64,000 nt of DNA from Lindgomyces ingoldianus (lineage: Eukaryota; Ascomycota; Dothideomycetes; Pleosporales; Lindgomycetaceae). Location of the stretch: NCBI RefSeq assembly GCF_010093535.1, contig NW_022985210.1, positions 68,079-132,078 of the forward strand, read 5' to 3'. This document shows positions 1 to 12,183 of the stretch, one piece after another (positions within the stretch are counted from its first letter, which is position 1; each line of letters opens with the position of its first letter). The notes beneath the pieces are model-generated. The model did no database searches. It saw only the letters and a program-made list of their open reading frames with translations, and had not been told where the DNA came from. The translations under genes and the position numbers were made by a program.

Positions 1-603
1 AGGGTTGCAGCCATGCACTTGCCCGTTTCAGACGCACCCTTTCCATTCTCGGCGCATCACTGACTTGGGGTTCCTCTGACACGACTGGGGATGCTGCACT
101 CAGGACGCACTACACCGGGTATAGCATCCCTTTTTCCCGGGTTCTTTCGATAAAGTTCTGCGCCGCACCCGCATTCCTGTGAATGTGTTCGTAGGCGTGC
201 GTATACTTCCGTATTTTGTGCGGGATCACAGCAGCGCCTGCAAGCATTCTGCCTTATCCTGTTTAACTGCTGCAGGTGGGTGCGGAGAAGTTGTAGGAAA
301 CGGCGGTGAAGAGTAGTTCTGAATCATGGCATTTTGGTGGAGAACCGCCGACGACTGATCGATCTCGGGACCTTGAGTGCCACTCCGATCACCGCAAGCC
401 ACCTTCTAGATGTGAGCATGAATTCACATAAGACACTTCAGTGTGAAGAGGGGCGGAGAAAGTTCACGAGCACATGGTGTTGTAGAGTAGGACAAGATCG
501 GTGATAAAGGAGCCTATGGACAAACAGATACTTATTCTACACGACCCATGCGAGGGCGAAATAGGCCGGGGTTTTCGAACTAGTGAATTATCCAGACTTT
601 TGA
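1..603. other. Downstream flank of ATP3; no gene seen
   Basis: No open frame here shows recognisable protein features. It lies just 3' of the ATP synthase gamma stop codon on the minus strand and probably holds its 3' UTR plus intergenic DNA. Confidence 0.5.
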
Positions 604-1783
604 CTAACCCTCCTCCGAAGCAGCTGCACCAGTGATGATCTCGACGAGTTCGCCAGTAATGACGGCTTGGCGGGTACGGTTGAACAAGATCTGGTACCTG
701 TTGATCATGTCGCCGGCGTTCTTGGAGGCATTCTACAGTGTGTCAGAGAGACATTTGATGCGGGGGAGGGGGGATTATTGGATGCACTTACGTCCATGGC
801 ATTTCGTCGTGCAGACTGTTCACAAGCATGACCCTCGGCAAGCGCCTAAATCGATCATCAGCATGATAACGTGTCCAGTGGTGTTATACCACATACCCAG
901 TACAATGAATTAGCAAGCGCATATTCGCGGAGGTTAGCGAGCACGTCGTCGTCAATCTCGAACGCCGCGAAGTTGGCTGCAAAAGCATTTAGATAGGCAC
1001 GACCCTCATTTGATACATTAAAACTTACGGGACTGCGCAATTGCCTCCTCAGAGAAAGCTTCAATGATCACGGGCTCATAGCTCGTGGCATTGATGAACT
1101 TGTTGTACATGACCTGGATGGAGGAATAATCGGTCGGTAGCAACGAGATCTGGTCAGCAATGGCAGAGGCATCGACGAATGTTGGGACGTCCTTGCCAAC
1201 GCCGGCAAAGCTGAGGACAATGTTCTTGCCATTGGAACGGCCCAATTGGGATTTACACTTCTCTCCCACGACAACGATATCCGTGTCTGGCTTCTCCAAC
1301 AGCATCTTCCGTGTTTTCCTGGACATGCCGGAATGGATACCACCGCAGAGGCCCTTGTCCGAGCTACAGACGACAATCAACGATTTCTTGCCCTCGCCCT
1401 CCAGCGGCTTCGTCTCGGCGTTCTCGAAAACGGTGTTGGATGTCTGACCGTACGACCGGGACGAGGTCATGGCCTTCTGGGCGCGGGTGAGCTTGGTGGA
1501 TGCGACAATTTTCATCGTCTTCGTGATCTTCTCGATGTTGCGGATCGACTTCAAACGCCCCTCAATCTCACGGAGGGTGGCATAGGTAGCGGCATTGGTG
1601 GCATTGAGAGTGGCAGGTCTGGGTGGAATGAAATGCAATTAGTTTCCGATGCAATTGGAAGAGGAAGAGTGCTGGAGGAGCTGCGGGAGCTGTTGTGCTG
1701 AGGGGGGGGGGGGGGGTTTCGTACCGGGCGGTGGCAGCGACGCCAGCTCTTAGAGCTGGACGCGCAGCTCGTGACAGCATCAT
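604..1783 (-). CDS. ATP3: Mitochondrial F1 ATP synthase gamma subunit
   Basis: This is the central rotor-stalk subunit of F1Fo ATP synthase in the mitochondrial matrix, coupling proton flow to ATP synthesis. Five exons on the minus strand join in frame: 1783-1725, 1618-1029, 976-897, 845-792 and 732-604, giving 303 residues, the usual family length. The start [14 protein letters not shown] is an arginine/alanine-rich mitochondrial presequence. The mature part begins with [20 protein letters not shown], the conserved N-terminal helix, and the C-terminal helix runs [17 protein letters not shown] to [12 protein letters not shown]. Introns are 51-106 bp. Intron 1 contains a run of 16 C on the coding strand (1701-1716). 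The start is shared closely with divergently transcribed TOP1 (about 700 bp apart). Identity is secure; exact intron borders are inferred. Confidence 0.95.
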
Positions 1784-2482
1784 TGGGCGGAAGAGGAATT
1801 GAGATGGAGTGGAGATGGCAGGCGGCCGGCGGGTGTGGTGTCGACTGCTGGCTTGCTGCTTCGGCTTCACGGCTCTGCTCAACTTTCATGCTCTTGCCGC
1901 GCTAGCCTATAAAGGAAAGGCGTATATATCACGTGCACCCTTTCCCTTTGACCTTGAGAAAACCGCGGAGTTCTCTTCGACACGGCGATTTTTTCTCTTC
2001 ACGCAACTGCCAGACACCACCTAGGCAGTCTGCGCTTTCACCTTTGCAGTGCAATACTAATCCGCGATATAGTCTTCGCGTTTTCTGCGTTGCACGTCCT
2101 CGTGGTCCAACCACAAGCCGCAAAGTATTTATTACCAAGATTACCGGCTGGCGGTCAGATTCGAGCTAACTAGGCAGGAGTGCTCCGTGCGTGTCTGGGC
2201 AAGTCGCTTTTCCTCAAGTCGAGCACTCTCCCTCTTTTAAACCAACAGCCGCGTTCCTGTTCTTTCCTCTTCTTCGTCACCCTCCTCACTCCGCCACCAT
2301 CATCACCATCATCCACGCGCGGCGTGGCCTTCTCGACCTCACACGCGCGCTCTCGCGTTCCTCGCCTTCATTTTGTCCCCGCTCACTTGCGGCAGCTAGA
2401 TTCATCGGTACCGCACAAGACAGCTGAACACAGTCGCTTGGTTTTTCATTACCCGCTTCCGCAGCGGTACCCGCCCGCCGCC
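1784..2482. promoter_or_regulatory. Divergent ATP3/TOP1 promoter region
   Basis: About 700 bp separate the start codons of ATP3 (minus) and TOP1 (plus), so both promoters lie here. A CACGTG palindrome is visible at 1930-1935, about 147 bp upstream of the ATP3 start; such sites bind bHLH factors in fungi, but its use is inference. The TOP1-proximal half is pyrimidine-rich (2200-2470), typical of fungal 5' leaders. Confidence 0.5.
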
Positions 2483-5400
2483 ATGTCTTCGTCCGACGAT
2501 GACACCCCTCTTGTCAAAAGCAGATCGAATGGAGGTAAGTCGCCTCTCGCGCAAACTTGTTGATTGTTTCACGCCCTACCCCGGCTCCACGTCTATCTTC
2601 TCACGCGCCCACCTCCTTTACCCACGTCACGCTCACTACCTCTCCGCCCATCTTTATACAACACCACCCCCTGCTCCGCTTTTCCTCTTTACTATGGCTA
2701 ACTACCCTCACCCCACAGTGAAGTCGCAGGATCGCATATCGAAGAAGACCGACCGGGCCTTGGACAAGCAAATCCCGTCAAACGGTCATGTCGAGCCTGG
2801 CATCTCCATTCGGATGGGTCCGGTCGAGGACATGGACATCGACGCACCACTTACAAATGGAAATGTCAACGGGAAACGGAAGTCCCGAGGCAGCATTGCG
2901 AATGGGAAATCGTACAAGGACGCTAGCAGCTCGGATGAAGATGACAAACCTCTGGTGCGTTCTACACCTGGCCCCTTTGTATATTCAGTACGCTGACTCT
3001 CCCATAGAGTAAGCGAAGAAGGACCTCTCAGCAAGCCAGAAAGCCTGCGCAGGACTCGGACTCGGAGCTCAGCGACGTGCCGCTGAAGGCCCGGAAGCCA
3101 CCAAAAGCGACTGCTGCCCAAATTGGCGAATCCTCTGACTCGGACGTTCCTCTAGGCCAAAAGCTTGTCAAGGAAAAGGCAGCCATGGAGCGAGCCGCAG
3201 CAAAGGAGGCCCAGGCTATCCGGAAGAAAGAGAAGGCCGCAGGCAGCAAACGCAAGCCGAGAGTGGAGAGTGAGAGTGATGATGACATTCCTCTCGCGAA
3301 GAAGCAGCCCGCAAAGAAATCTACAAATGGTATCAAAAAGGATGAGTCCGACTCTGATGTCCCTCTCAAAAAGAAAACAGCTCCAGCTTCTAAGAAGGGT
3401 AAGGCGAAGGCCGAGTCAGCCACCCCAGCTAAGAAAGCCAAAGGAAAGGCCAAGGAGGAAGACACCGAGCAAGATCGTGAAGCCGAAGAGGAAGAAGAAG
3501 AGTACCGATGGTGGGAGGATCCAACCAAAGGCGATGGCACCAAGAAGTGGACTACTTTAGAGCACAATGGTGTTGTCTTCCCACCAGAATACGTGCCCCT
3601 CCCGAAGGACGTCAAGCTCATCTATGACGGTGTCCCTGTTACACTTCATAAGGATGCCGAGGAAGTTGCCACTTTCTACGGAAGCATGCTTAACTCAACG
3701 CACAACGTTGAGAACCCTACCTTCAATAAGAACTTCTTCGACGACTTCACCGCGATTCTCGACAAGACTGGCCATGGCAAAGATGAGGAAGGCAAGACCG
3801 TCAAGATCAAGAAATTCGAGAAGTGCGACTTCAAGCCAATCTTCGAATGGTTTGACAGTGAGCGAGCCAAGAAGAAAGCGCTCCCTGCCGCTGAAAAGAA
3901 GGCACTGAAGGCGGAGAAAGATGCAGCTGAAGCGGATTACATGTACTGCATATGGGATGGTCGCAAACAGAAGGTCGGAAACTTCAGAGTCGAGCCCCCA
4001 GGGCTTTTCCGTGGTCGTGGCGAGCACCCTAAAACTGGCATGGTAAAGAAGCGTGTCGGGCCAGAACAAATCACCATCAACATCGGTAAAGGGGCCAAGG
4101 TCCCCGAGCCACCAGCAGGTCACCGCTGGAAAGAAGTCAAACACGATCAAGAAGGAACATGGCTCGCAATGTGGCAAGAGAACATCAATGGCGCTTACAA
4201 ATATGTCATGCTTGCTGCCAACTCGGACATCAAGGGCCAGAGTGACTACAAGAAGTTCGAAAAAGCCCGTGAACTCAAGAAACACATCGACCGCATTCGA
4301 AAAGACTACCAGAGGGACCTCAAATCTGACAAGATGGCCGATCGTCAGCGCGCCACAGCAATCTACTTGATTGATCAGTTCGCCCTTCGTGCTGGGAACG
4401 AGAAGGGCGAGGACGAGGCAGACACAGTCGGTTGCTGTTCTCTGAAATTCCAGCACGTTACCTTGAAGCCGCCGAATACGGTCATATTTGATTTCCTAGG
4501 CAAGGACAGCATTCGCTTCTATGATGAAGTCCAGGTCGACCCCCAGGTTTTCAAGAACTTGAAGATCTTCAAGAAACCTCCGAAGACAGCTAATGACGAT
4601 ATTTTCGATCGTCTGACGACCTCTGCTCTCAACAAGCACTTGAACAGCTACATGACCGGCTTGACCGCCAAAGTGTTCCGTACCTACAATGCCTCTTGGA
4701 CTATGGCTAGGCTTCTTAGGGAGATGAAGTCGACTGGCACGGTCCCAGAAAAGGTCAAGGACTATAACAACGCTAACCGCGAAGTTGCCATCCTCTGTAA
4801 TCACAAGCGGACCGTCGCAGCTAGTCACGCTGGCTCTATCGAGAAGATGCAGGAGAAGGTAAGCTTATCTCCGCTCTCGTGAATCGGCTTGTAGGGACTA
4901 ATGAACCGCAGATAAATGGGCTCCGTTATCAAGGGTGGCGAGTGAAACAGATGATGATCGATGTCGATGCGAAGATAAAGAAGAAGAAGGGTGCCGAGTA
5001 TTTCGAGCTTCCGGAGGATTTGGATGAGGACTGGGTTAGGCAGCACCAAGAGTTCCTTGTCGAAGAACAACGCCAAAAGATCCAAAAGAAGTTTGAGAAG
5101 GACAATGAGAAGCGTAAGGCTGACGGCGAGAAAGAGATGAAGGCCAAGGAACTCGACGAGCGCCTCGAGGTCGCTGAGGAGCTGGCAGCGAAGTTCAAGA
5201 AGGAGAACAAGACGGGCAAAGTCGAAGCTGAAGGCAAGGGTCCGACCATCGAGAAGCTGGAAGCCAACCTCGACAAGCTCAACCAGCGAATCGAAACGAT
5301 GAAAGTCCAAATGGAGGACAAGGACAACAACAAGGAGGTAGCTCTTGGTACCTCCAAAATTGTAAGTGACTTCCCGTTTTGGGAACTGAGTGCATACGGC

Positions 5401-5553
5401 TAACCGCCTTATTCCCAGAACTATATCGACCCCCGTCTTACTGTCGTCTTCTCTAAGAAATTCAACGTCCCAATCGAGCGATTCTTCTCGAAAACCTTGC
5501 GCGAGAAGTTCGATTGGGCAATCAAATCCGTGGATGAGGACTGGGAGTTCTAG
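2483..5553 (+). CDS. TOP1: DNA topoisomerase I (type IB)
   Basis: A nuclear type IB enzyme that relaxes supercoils through a 3'-phosphotyrosyl intermediate. Five exons (2483-2534, 2719-2954, 3008-4858, 4912-5361, 5419-5553) give 907 residues. Residues 1-260 are a charged, disordered tail with repeated S/D-rich PL-K motifs. The core starts near residue 261 with [20 protein letters not shown]. Visible catalytic elements are [19 protein letters not shown] (Arg near 557), [14 protein letters not shown] (Lys near 595), [12 protein letters not shown] (Arg near 654) and LCNHKR (His near 695). The active-site Tyr is in SKINYIDPR, residue 865, 42 residues from the end as expected for the family. Intron 4 splits that motif just before NYIDPR. 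The coiled-coil linker is residues ~730-840. The start follows GCCGCC, a good context. Confidence 0.97.
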
Positions 5554-7761
5554 AAACGGAAATGCATAGTCTTCAGCCGTTTTAGTTGAATTATGTTCGG
5601 GCTGGTTGGGTTTAGAACCGATCTTGATGGGGTGATCAAAAAGGCGGCAGCACTGATTTTTAGTGGGGCCTCCTGGAGTGGAGTCTTGCATTCATCAAAT
5701 TTTCTGGCTGGCTTTGTCATGCATAGCGATGCGGTCTCAGTCAATCATCTGCCCGACGATACGCACACTTTACTTGCCCGTACTAGAACTTGCGTATCTG
5801 GATTCATACAAAATAATTGCCTTAACTTTTTGCGATATATAGCTTGATCCCCTCCTAATGAGACAAGAGATTTGAAACATTGTGTGACCTGACTTGACTG
5901 CTTGTGCGCTTTGAATCATGACTAGGTACCTTGAACGACCGCTGCAGTGTTGCTGCGAGTGCGGGACGATCCTGCCAGCATTGCGGGACATTGCATGAAT
6001 GCTTCAGCCACCAGAATCTCGGCTGGCTCTTACTATGAACGGAAGCAGTTGAAATTATATTGATTCGTATAGTAATAACACTTCCACCGTAAGACGGAGT
6101 GCTCCCTCGTACAGCATAGCCTGGAGCTAAGACGTCACGATGGAATAAATTTGGCATTCTATATCGATCAGCGCAAGAGCACTCGATAAATTATCGGGTC
6201 TCGCCAGCACGGGAAAAAGAAGTGTGGATACCATGGCGGCGAGACCGACAAGGCTCCCGGAGGAAGCGGAGTAACAGATTATCTTCAAGCCTCTGTTACA
6301 CAACGAAGAAGAAATGCCCTTGAGGCGGTCAGGTCAGGTCAAGAACAGAAAACTGGGCAGAACAGTGCTCCGTTTTGGAAAGTATACCTTCCCTCCAATG
6401 GGGTGCGGGCCGTTCCTAGAATCCGTGCGACTTCAGCGCGAAAGAGTTAGAGTCAGGCTTTCTCAAAGTCGTATATACGTCCAATCAATGCCTGAATCTG
6501 CACGCCGAATACTTTCTCGCCGTTTCAATACTGAGACATCTGGATCTGAGACCAGCGTCTTGTCAGGTGATACAAGATCAATCGGATCAGCGCTCCCAAT
6601 GCTGCAGGCGATGATAAGTGATAAATTAAACTTTTGTAAGCCACCAAGCCCGTCCGAATATGTATTCGCCAGGCAATGTCTAAGATACGATTCAAGAGGA
6701 AAGTTTAGGATCGTAGAGTTGCGAGCGAGCCAGCGCACGAAGGGAATGGTTCGGCGAAGCCGCAAACGCTACCTAGGACATGTTCAACCATACTCCACAA
6801 GCGGGCCGCCTCATCGTGTAGTTCAAAGCGAAAAATGCAGGACAAGAAGGGCGAGCGTTGAGATGGGTGATCGGTCGAGTGGGACGACGCCGCAGCAGGG
6901 AATTTGCTTTTGCTTTTTGGCCAGGGCCACGAACCGCGATGCCGCCGACTACGGAGGGCATGAGGGGTGTTGCGATTCGGATGTGAGTTGGGTTGTACTT
7001 TTGCGAAAGTTCCCCTGACTTGGCCTGAGATGGCGTCGGTTTGCTCTCCCCAACCCATTGGCCTGCGTCATGCGACGTCGTTGGATCAAGGGTCAGGACA
7101 GCGGGAGCGCGCCGGATGGACGCTTGGCTGCTGCTCGGGGGCCCCAGGCCTGTCGCCGTCAAGCATCACGATGGCCGCGAGAGGCGGCGGATGGCCAAGG
7201 CGGAGTGGTTCCTGAGGCCAGTACCTGAGCCTGGCCACCGTTCCGCAGCCCGAAGACCTGACATCTGTCGCCGGGAACACATGTCTGCGGAAGAAGCAAA
7301 AAATGACGACCCGCTCCACGCCCTCCACGATGGTGTGCATGTAGAAGCCACGGCTCCACAAGGTCCCGCCATGCCATGCGGTCGGCTCTCTTTCCAATAA
7401 AGACAAGATAGGGCTATTTTGATCCTCCTCCAGCGTGTGCTATCACGGCCGTGGTTTAAAAATCGGCCATCTCGCTCTCGCTGCGGGTCAATGACTCTTG
7501 CAGCATAAAGCATCCCTCGCGGCCCCTGCAACTGTACTGCACATGCCGCACGCCTCCGCCCCCGAAAACTAATCCCCAACTTGACGCCGTGCGAATCTTG
7601 ATACCCTGAACGACCCTAAGCCTGGGACGTGATTGACCTCACCAGGCGCGCCAAAGGTTACCGCCTGCCCGCACCAACTGATCATCTCTCTTCTCTGTCA
7701 AAACCCCACCTCAACACCTTTTCATTACTGATTTCTGACACTGAGAATCCCTTTTTTCGTC
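5554..7761. other. Intergenic region TOP1 to SDR gene; one unexplained ORF
   Basis: No recognised gene in 2.2 kb. A 234-codon plus-strand open frame (6314-7018) is longer than most chance frames here, but it is Arg/Ser-rich, has no domain I recognise and no convincing intron. The 3' part (7400-7760) is likely the promoter and leader of the next gene. Confidence 0.4.
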
Positions 7762-9262
7762 ATGACAGAGAACGGCGCGGTGCAGACCGACCCCACCACC
7801 TCCACCTCCACCACAGCGGAGAAGCCTGCTGTTCTGATTATTGGCGGCTTAGGTATGCAAAACTCACTCCCTTCACTGCCCGCTCTTAGCCGTCCACATG
7901 TTCGAGCATGACCGTATCCTAATCCACGCCAGGCTATATGGGACGATTCCTCGCCCGCTACATCCACGACAACAACCTCGCATCCGAAATCCGCCTCGTA
8001 GACAAACACCTCCCAGAGCTCGCGTGGCTCGCCCCAGAGTTCAAGGAAGCATGCTCGAGAGAGCGGTTCATGCAGGCTGACGCCTCGCGAGAACGTGCGT
8101 ATACCCAGCACCCCCTCATTCATCTGCGCTGAGCACGGTCATTGTACGCGGAGATCCCCTCGCTAATGTCCGGTGCTACAGAGTCCCTCCAGCGAGTCTT
8201 CGACCGAGACCATGGCAAGCAGTTCGACTACGTTTTCAATTGTGGAGGTGAGACTCGATATTCGCAGGAGGATGAGGTCTACAAGATGCGCTCGTACGGC
8301 CTCTCGATGGCTGTGGGCAAAGAGGCTGCCAAGCGAGGCGTGAAGTGCTTCGTCGAACTTAGCACTGGCATGATCTACAAGCCCGATTCGATCCCACGAA
8401 AAGAGACAGACAAGCTGAAGCCGTGGTCGAAACTCGCGAAGTGGAAGCTGAACTCTGAAGACGACCTGGCTAAGGTTGAAGGGCTGAATCTGATGGTGAT
8501 GCGTATGGCGCATGTCTATGGCCCGTACACAAGCAAATTCATCTCCACAGCATTATGCATGGCGCGCGTATACCAATTCCTGAACAAGGAGATGAAGTTC
8601 CTGTGGAAGGAAGATCTAAGGACAAACACGGTTCACGTCGAGGACGCGGTGAGAGCCATTTGGACAGGCGCCGAATGGTATGTGAAGGCACCCCCACCTC
8701 GGAGACCTGTGCCCATCTTCAACATAGTGGATCATGGGAATACTTGTAAGTCAATTGTTCAATTCCGTAGCCTTTTGCGCTGTCTTATCAAGACCAAATT
8801 GCGGGCATGATGGACTTACACTAACCACCGTGCAGCCCAAGGCATCATGGCCAAGCTAATGCACGAAACGTTCAACATCGACACAGGCTTCCACGGAACC
8901 TTGATATCGGCTTTCGCTCGGCTCAACCTCGATCATGTCGTTGATGAGGTCAATGACGAGACATTGGACCCATGGGCTGATCTTCAGACCAAGGCTGGCA
9001 TCAGCAAGTCCACGCCCCTCAGCCCGTTCATGGAAAAGGAGTTGCTCAAGGACACGGACCTGAGTCTTGATGGGAGTGCTTTCGAGAGGGCGACAGGGTT
9101 CCAGTAAGTTACATCATTTGTTGGTGACAACTGGGAAGCCTATCAAGGGCTGCAAAACTCCTCACACTAACTTCATGATTCAGGTACGAGCATCCACAGC
9201 TGACAAAAGACGAGATCGAGAAAGTAGTAGCAAGCTACCGCACCATGGGATGGTGGCCATAG
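7762..9262 (+). CDS. NAD-dependent epimerase/dehydratase-like protein (extended SDR fold)
   Basis: Five exons (7762-7852, 7933-8094, 8182-8745, 8836-9103, 9184-9262) join in frame to 387 residues. The Rossmann motif GGLGYMG is at residues 28-34. Further extended-SDR landmarks are FDYVFNCGGETRYSQ, ELSTGMIYKPDS (near 144-154), VMRMAHVYGPYTSKF and the C-terminal ending YRTMGWWP. Where family members usually carry the catalytic YxxxK, the aligned stretch reads LAKWK (169-173), so Tyr appears replaced by Leu while Lys is kept. It may therefore bind a nucleotide without classical dehydrogenase chemistry. No nearby pathway genes suggest a substrate. Introns are 80-90 bp. The fold is secure; the reaction is unknown. 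Confidence 0.88.
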
Positions 9263-11125
9263 CCAGCGCCACCACGACGAACCGCCCCTCCCTTATGCGA
9301 TTTGCAGACCGCACACTTCCCGATGTCCTGATGCTCTCACCATATCCGACGGCTCTCTCGTACGATTTCTCCGATGATCCGTCTCACCTACCCACACACC
9401 AACACCACCCCCGCCTCTTGTTTTCGCTTCTGCTTCCCGACACCGCCTCGCCGCCCCACCGCATCTCTGCCTTACTTCCTAGTCTTCGTTAGCTCCTTTC
9501 TCTTCGCTATTCGTTCCTCACTTCCCACGGCTGCTTTTGCATGAGCTGGAGTCCCTTGCATTGTTTGGAGCATTGCCTTTCTATCTCCCTGTCTGTCTAT
9601 CGTAATCGCTACACCCCTATATCGTTACTTCTCCTTAATTATCCCATTTTTTTCGCCTCCCCGCTTCTTTTCTGTGGATGGCTAGGTGCAAATATCTTGC
9701 TTTGGCATTTATGGCATATACGTTCGTTTTGTAATCACCCCTCATGCGCTTCGACATTCTATTTGGTATTTTGCTGGGTGATGAGTTCTAGTTTGATGAC
9801 GGATGTGGCAATGAAGGATGATAGGGCTTTAAGTATATTTAGGATTGGGATGGATATGGGAGATTGTCGATGGATGCTGAATCCTGAGGTTCCTTTCATG
9901 CTGCATACCCCATAGTTACGTTATATCTAGTTTTAATGGCTGTTTTGACATGAGGTGATGCGGTTTGTATGACCTGTGTGGTGCTACTGGCTTGGCTAAT
10001 GAACTTGCATATCAGGTTCTTTTGCTGCATAGCCACATTTCAAAGTTTGCGCTTTTTGTGATATGTACTCGTTGAATACTTGGGACATTTCCTGTGCATG
10101 AAGCCAAGTTTCCTTCCAATAGCGTCTCGCGCCGGCCGATATGGGATCGTCACTCGCCTGTACGTGACCAACCTCTTCTATCGCACTTTTGGAGCTTTCG
10201 GACTTCGCCTCCTGCCTCCCGCTTCAACCTGCTTCACGACTCCAATTCGTCTCAATCATAGACTGCTGCTGCTGTTCAACGTTGTTAAGGTTTAAACGCG
10301 AGCGAAGGCCCAGTGTCGTGCCGAGCGCATCTTCCGACAGTGCCGTTTCCCCGGCTCAGCCGTACCTTGGAAACGGAGCACGGTAGTCGGAGAAGCGAGC
10401 GGAAGCCGGGAGGTAAGTATGAGCCCTGGTTTTTGAGATACGTGGAAGTGTTGCAGGTCTCCCTGAGGCTCGATTTAGCTACAGTCTCACTTCAGTTATT
10501 AGACTCATAATTATCCCTTTCACAAGTATGGCCATCCTAGATAACAAAGAACAAGAATCGCAGTTCTCCTTTCTTCCAATCCCAGGTGACTGCCATGACA
10601 TATATCGTTCCCTTGTCGATTTTCTGTAGTATCTAGTACCATGTGGACGTCGACAATTTCCCAAACCCTCGACCCCCGACCTCAACCCAACCAACATCGG
10701 CAACTCATTCTCCCAACTTGCATTCAGATCGACGAAAATATAACATCGAAGCGCTCAGCGTCACATGATGCCGCAGTATGGTTGGAAACGAGCGCTCTAG
10801 TTAGCTGACGGTCAAAAGCAGGTGTCCTAGGGACGTCATAGGCCATTACTACCTATAACACGATTACCGAATCCGATCTATACCAGGGATTTCAAACCCT
10901 TCCTTCAAATATTGCGTCGAAGACACACCTCCCAGCTGATAAAGGCTTTCATAGACCATCAAACTCCAAGATCAGGTCCACCATACGTCTTCTTGAGGAT
11001 GACAACCTGAGCCCCTTTTCCTATTCCTCTCGTCTCCTTTTCTGCTTTTGAAAGTCAGCGTCTCTCTAACTCAATATCTCACAGATCTCAATACAATTCA
11101 AACCTAGCAGCTCCAAAAGACGACA
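9263..11125. other. Gene-free stretch
   Basis: The first ~650 bp is pyrimidine-rich and probably the 3' UTR of the SDR gene. Beyond that I see no supported gene, RNA or repeat. Confidence 0.5.
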
Positions 11126-11329
11126 TCATGAGCTACTCCGATTAACCTTACCAAAACAGCCGCTCCTCGCATTCTCAACGAGCCCCACAACTCCAACCGC
11201 TACTTTCTGTGCCAAAAGCCGCTGGCCAATCCATACGTTGAAATGGCCGGTCGACTGGAACTGAAATGTACTCAGAGAATGCAAGAGTGTAGATATTTCA
11301 GCGTAAATTCGTCGACACACAGCCTGAAG
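11126..11329 (-). pseudogene. Fragment of a 2EXR/DUF7730-like gene (copy B)
   Basis: On the minus strand this reads LQAVCRRIYAEISTLL, then STFQFQ, then GQRLLAQKVAVGVV. The order and spacing match the intact gene at 16026-16835 (LQTCRQIYAEAATLV, NTFVFQ, RRRLPAQKMVV). A stop codon lies immediately upstream (11330-11332) and no start or flanking domain is found, so only the middle of the domain survives. It is a separate copy from the one at 11660-12183, because both contain the CRx(I/T)Y segment. Confidence 0.5.
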
Positions 11330-11659
11330 CTAGAAATAGTACCCCAAGGGAATAGCATAGGGCCTTACTTCTTACCCCGCAGAACGAAGCGTCCCCCTTC
11401 ACCAACGGGGATAAATATAGTTGCCAAGCCTTCTCTATGGGAACAAACTACAAGCAGCAGTGGAAAATAAACCTGCAAGCAGATGGAAAAGGGAGCAATC
11501 TGAGTAATTGCGTCTAATATCAGCTATGGTACTCCTTTTTAATTTCTAATTCCTATATCGGTTACCGTCTCTGTCTTTCAGGCCCATTAAACACACTATA
11601 TCTTCAGAGATTCGCCAATTCCATAGCCTCCTCTTCTTGTAAACAACATCCACATTCTT

Positions 11660-12183
11660 CTACTAGAATGACCTCTTCATCATCTGTACTACTTCCCTTT
11701 CCCAGGTCTCTTCTCCAACTGCAACAATATATACGGCCTTCCACTGAGCCGGGAGTGGCTTGTCAATTCACTGCGTCATCCAAGTAACTGTAGTGGAAGA
11801 GAATTTCTGCAGCTCGTAGCCAAACGTGACCGCCCCTGTATAGGTCTGCCTACACACGCCTAGTACGCGCGAATATCTGGGGTCCTTCGATCTCTGTAAC
11901 AACGTCGATGGATTTGGAGCCCTCCCTGAGAACGTAACATTTGAAGATTGGCTCGTATGTGTGGTCGTTTTTAGTCTTAGTTTCCCATGGAGCTTTAGAG
12001 TTTTATGCGATTCGGATGAGGTGGTATCCGAGAGCGTAACCGAAGATCTTTTGTCGGGTCAAGGAGAGGAGGAGGGAGAGAGGCGTTGTTGGCATTGGAC
12101 TTTGCTTTAGGAACCGTTAGCGTATTATTTGTATCCATGCTTGTGGTTTGGAGGCTGGTATGATTGAGCTTACATTTACACAA
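11660..12183 (-). pseudogene. Decayed 2EXR/DUF7730-like gene (copy A)
   Basis: Reading the minus strand across at least two frame changes gives, in order: RQKIFGYALGYHLIRI (12056-12009), a charged stretch ending IEGPQIFARTRRV (to ~11860), VCRQTYTGAVTFGYELQ (~11856-11800), then PLPAQWKAVYIVAVGEE (~11763-11710). This is the domain order of fungal 2EXR-type proteins (LPPEIRxKIY..., CRQIY..., LPxxQ). One in-frame TGA could be CGA mutated C to T, as RIP would do, and two TAG codons end the frame near 11675. A lysine/proline-rich open segment just upstream (12356-12204) may be part of the same former gene. Family assignment rests on motif resemblance. Confidence 0.5.

Noticed and set aside
6314..7018. 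234-codon plus-strand frame as a gene
   Set aside because: Arg/Ser-rich, no domain, no splice logic; kept only as a note in the intergenic entry.
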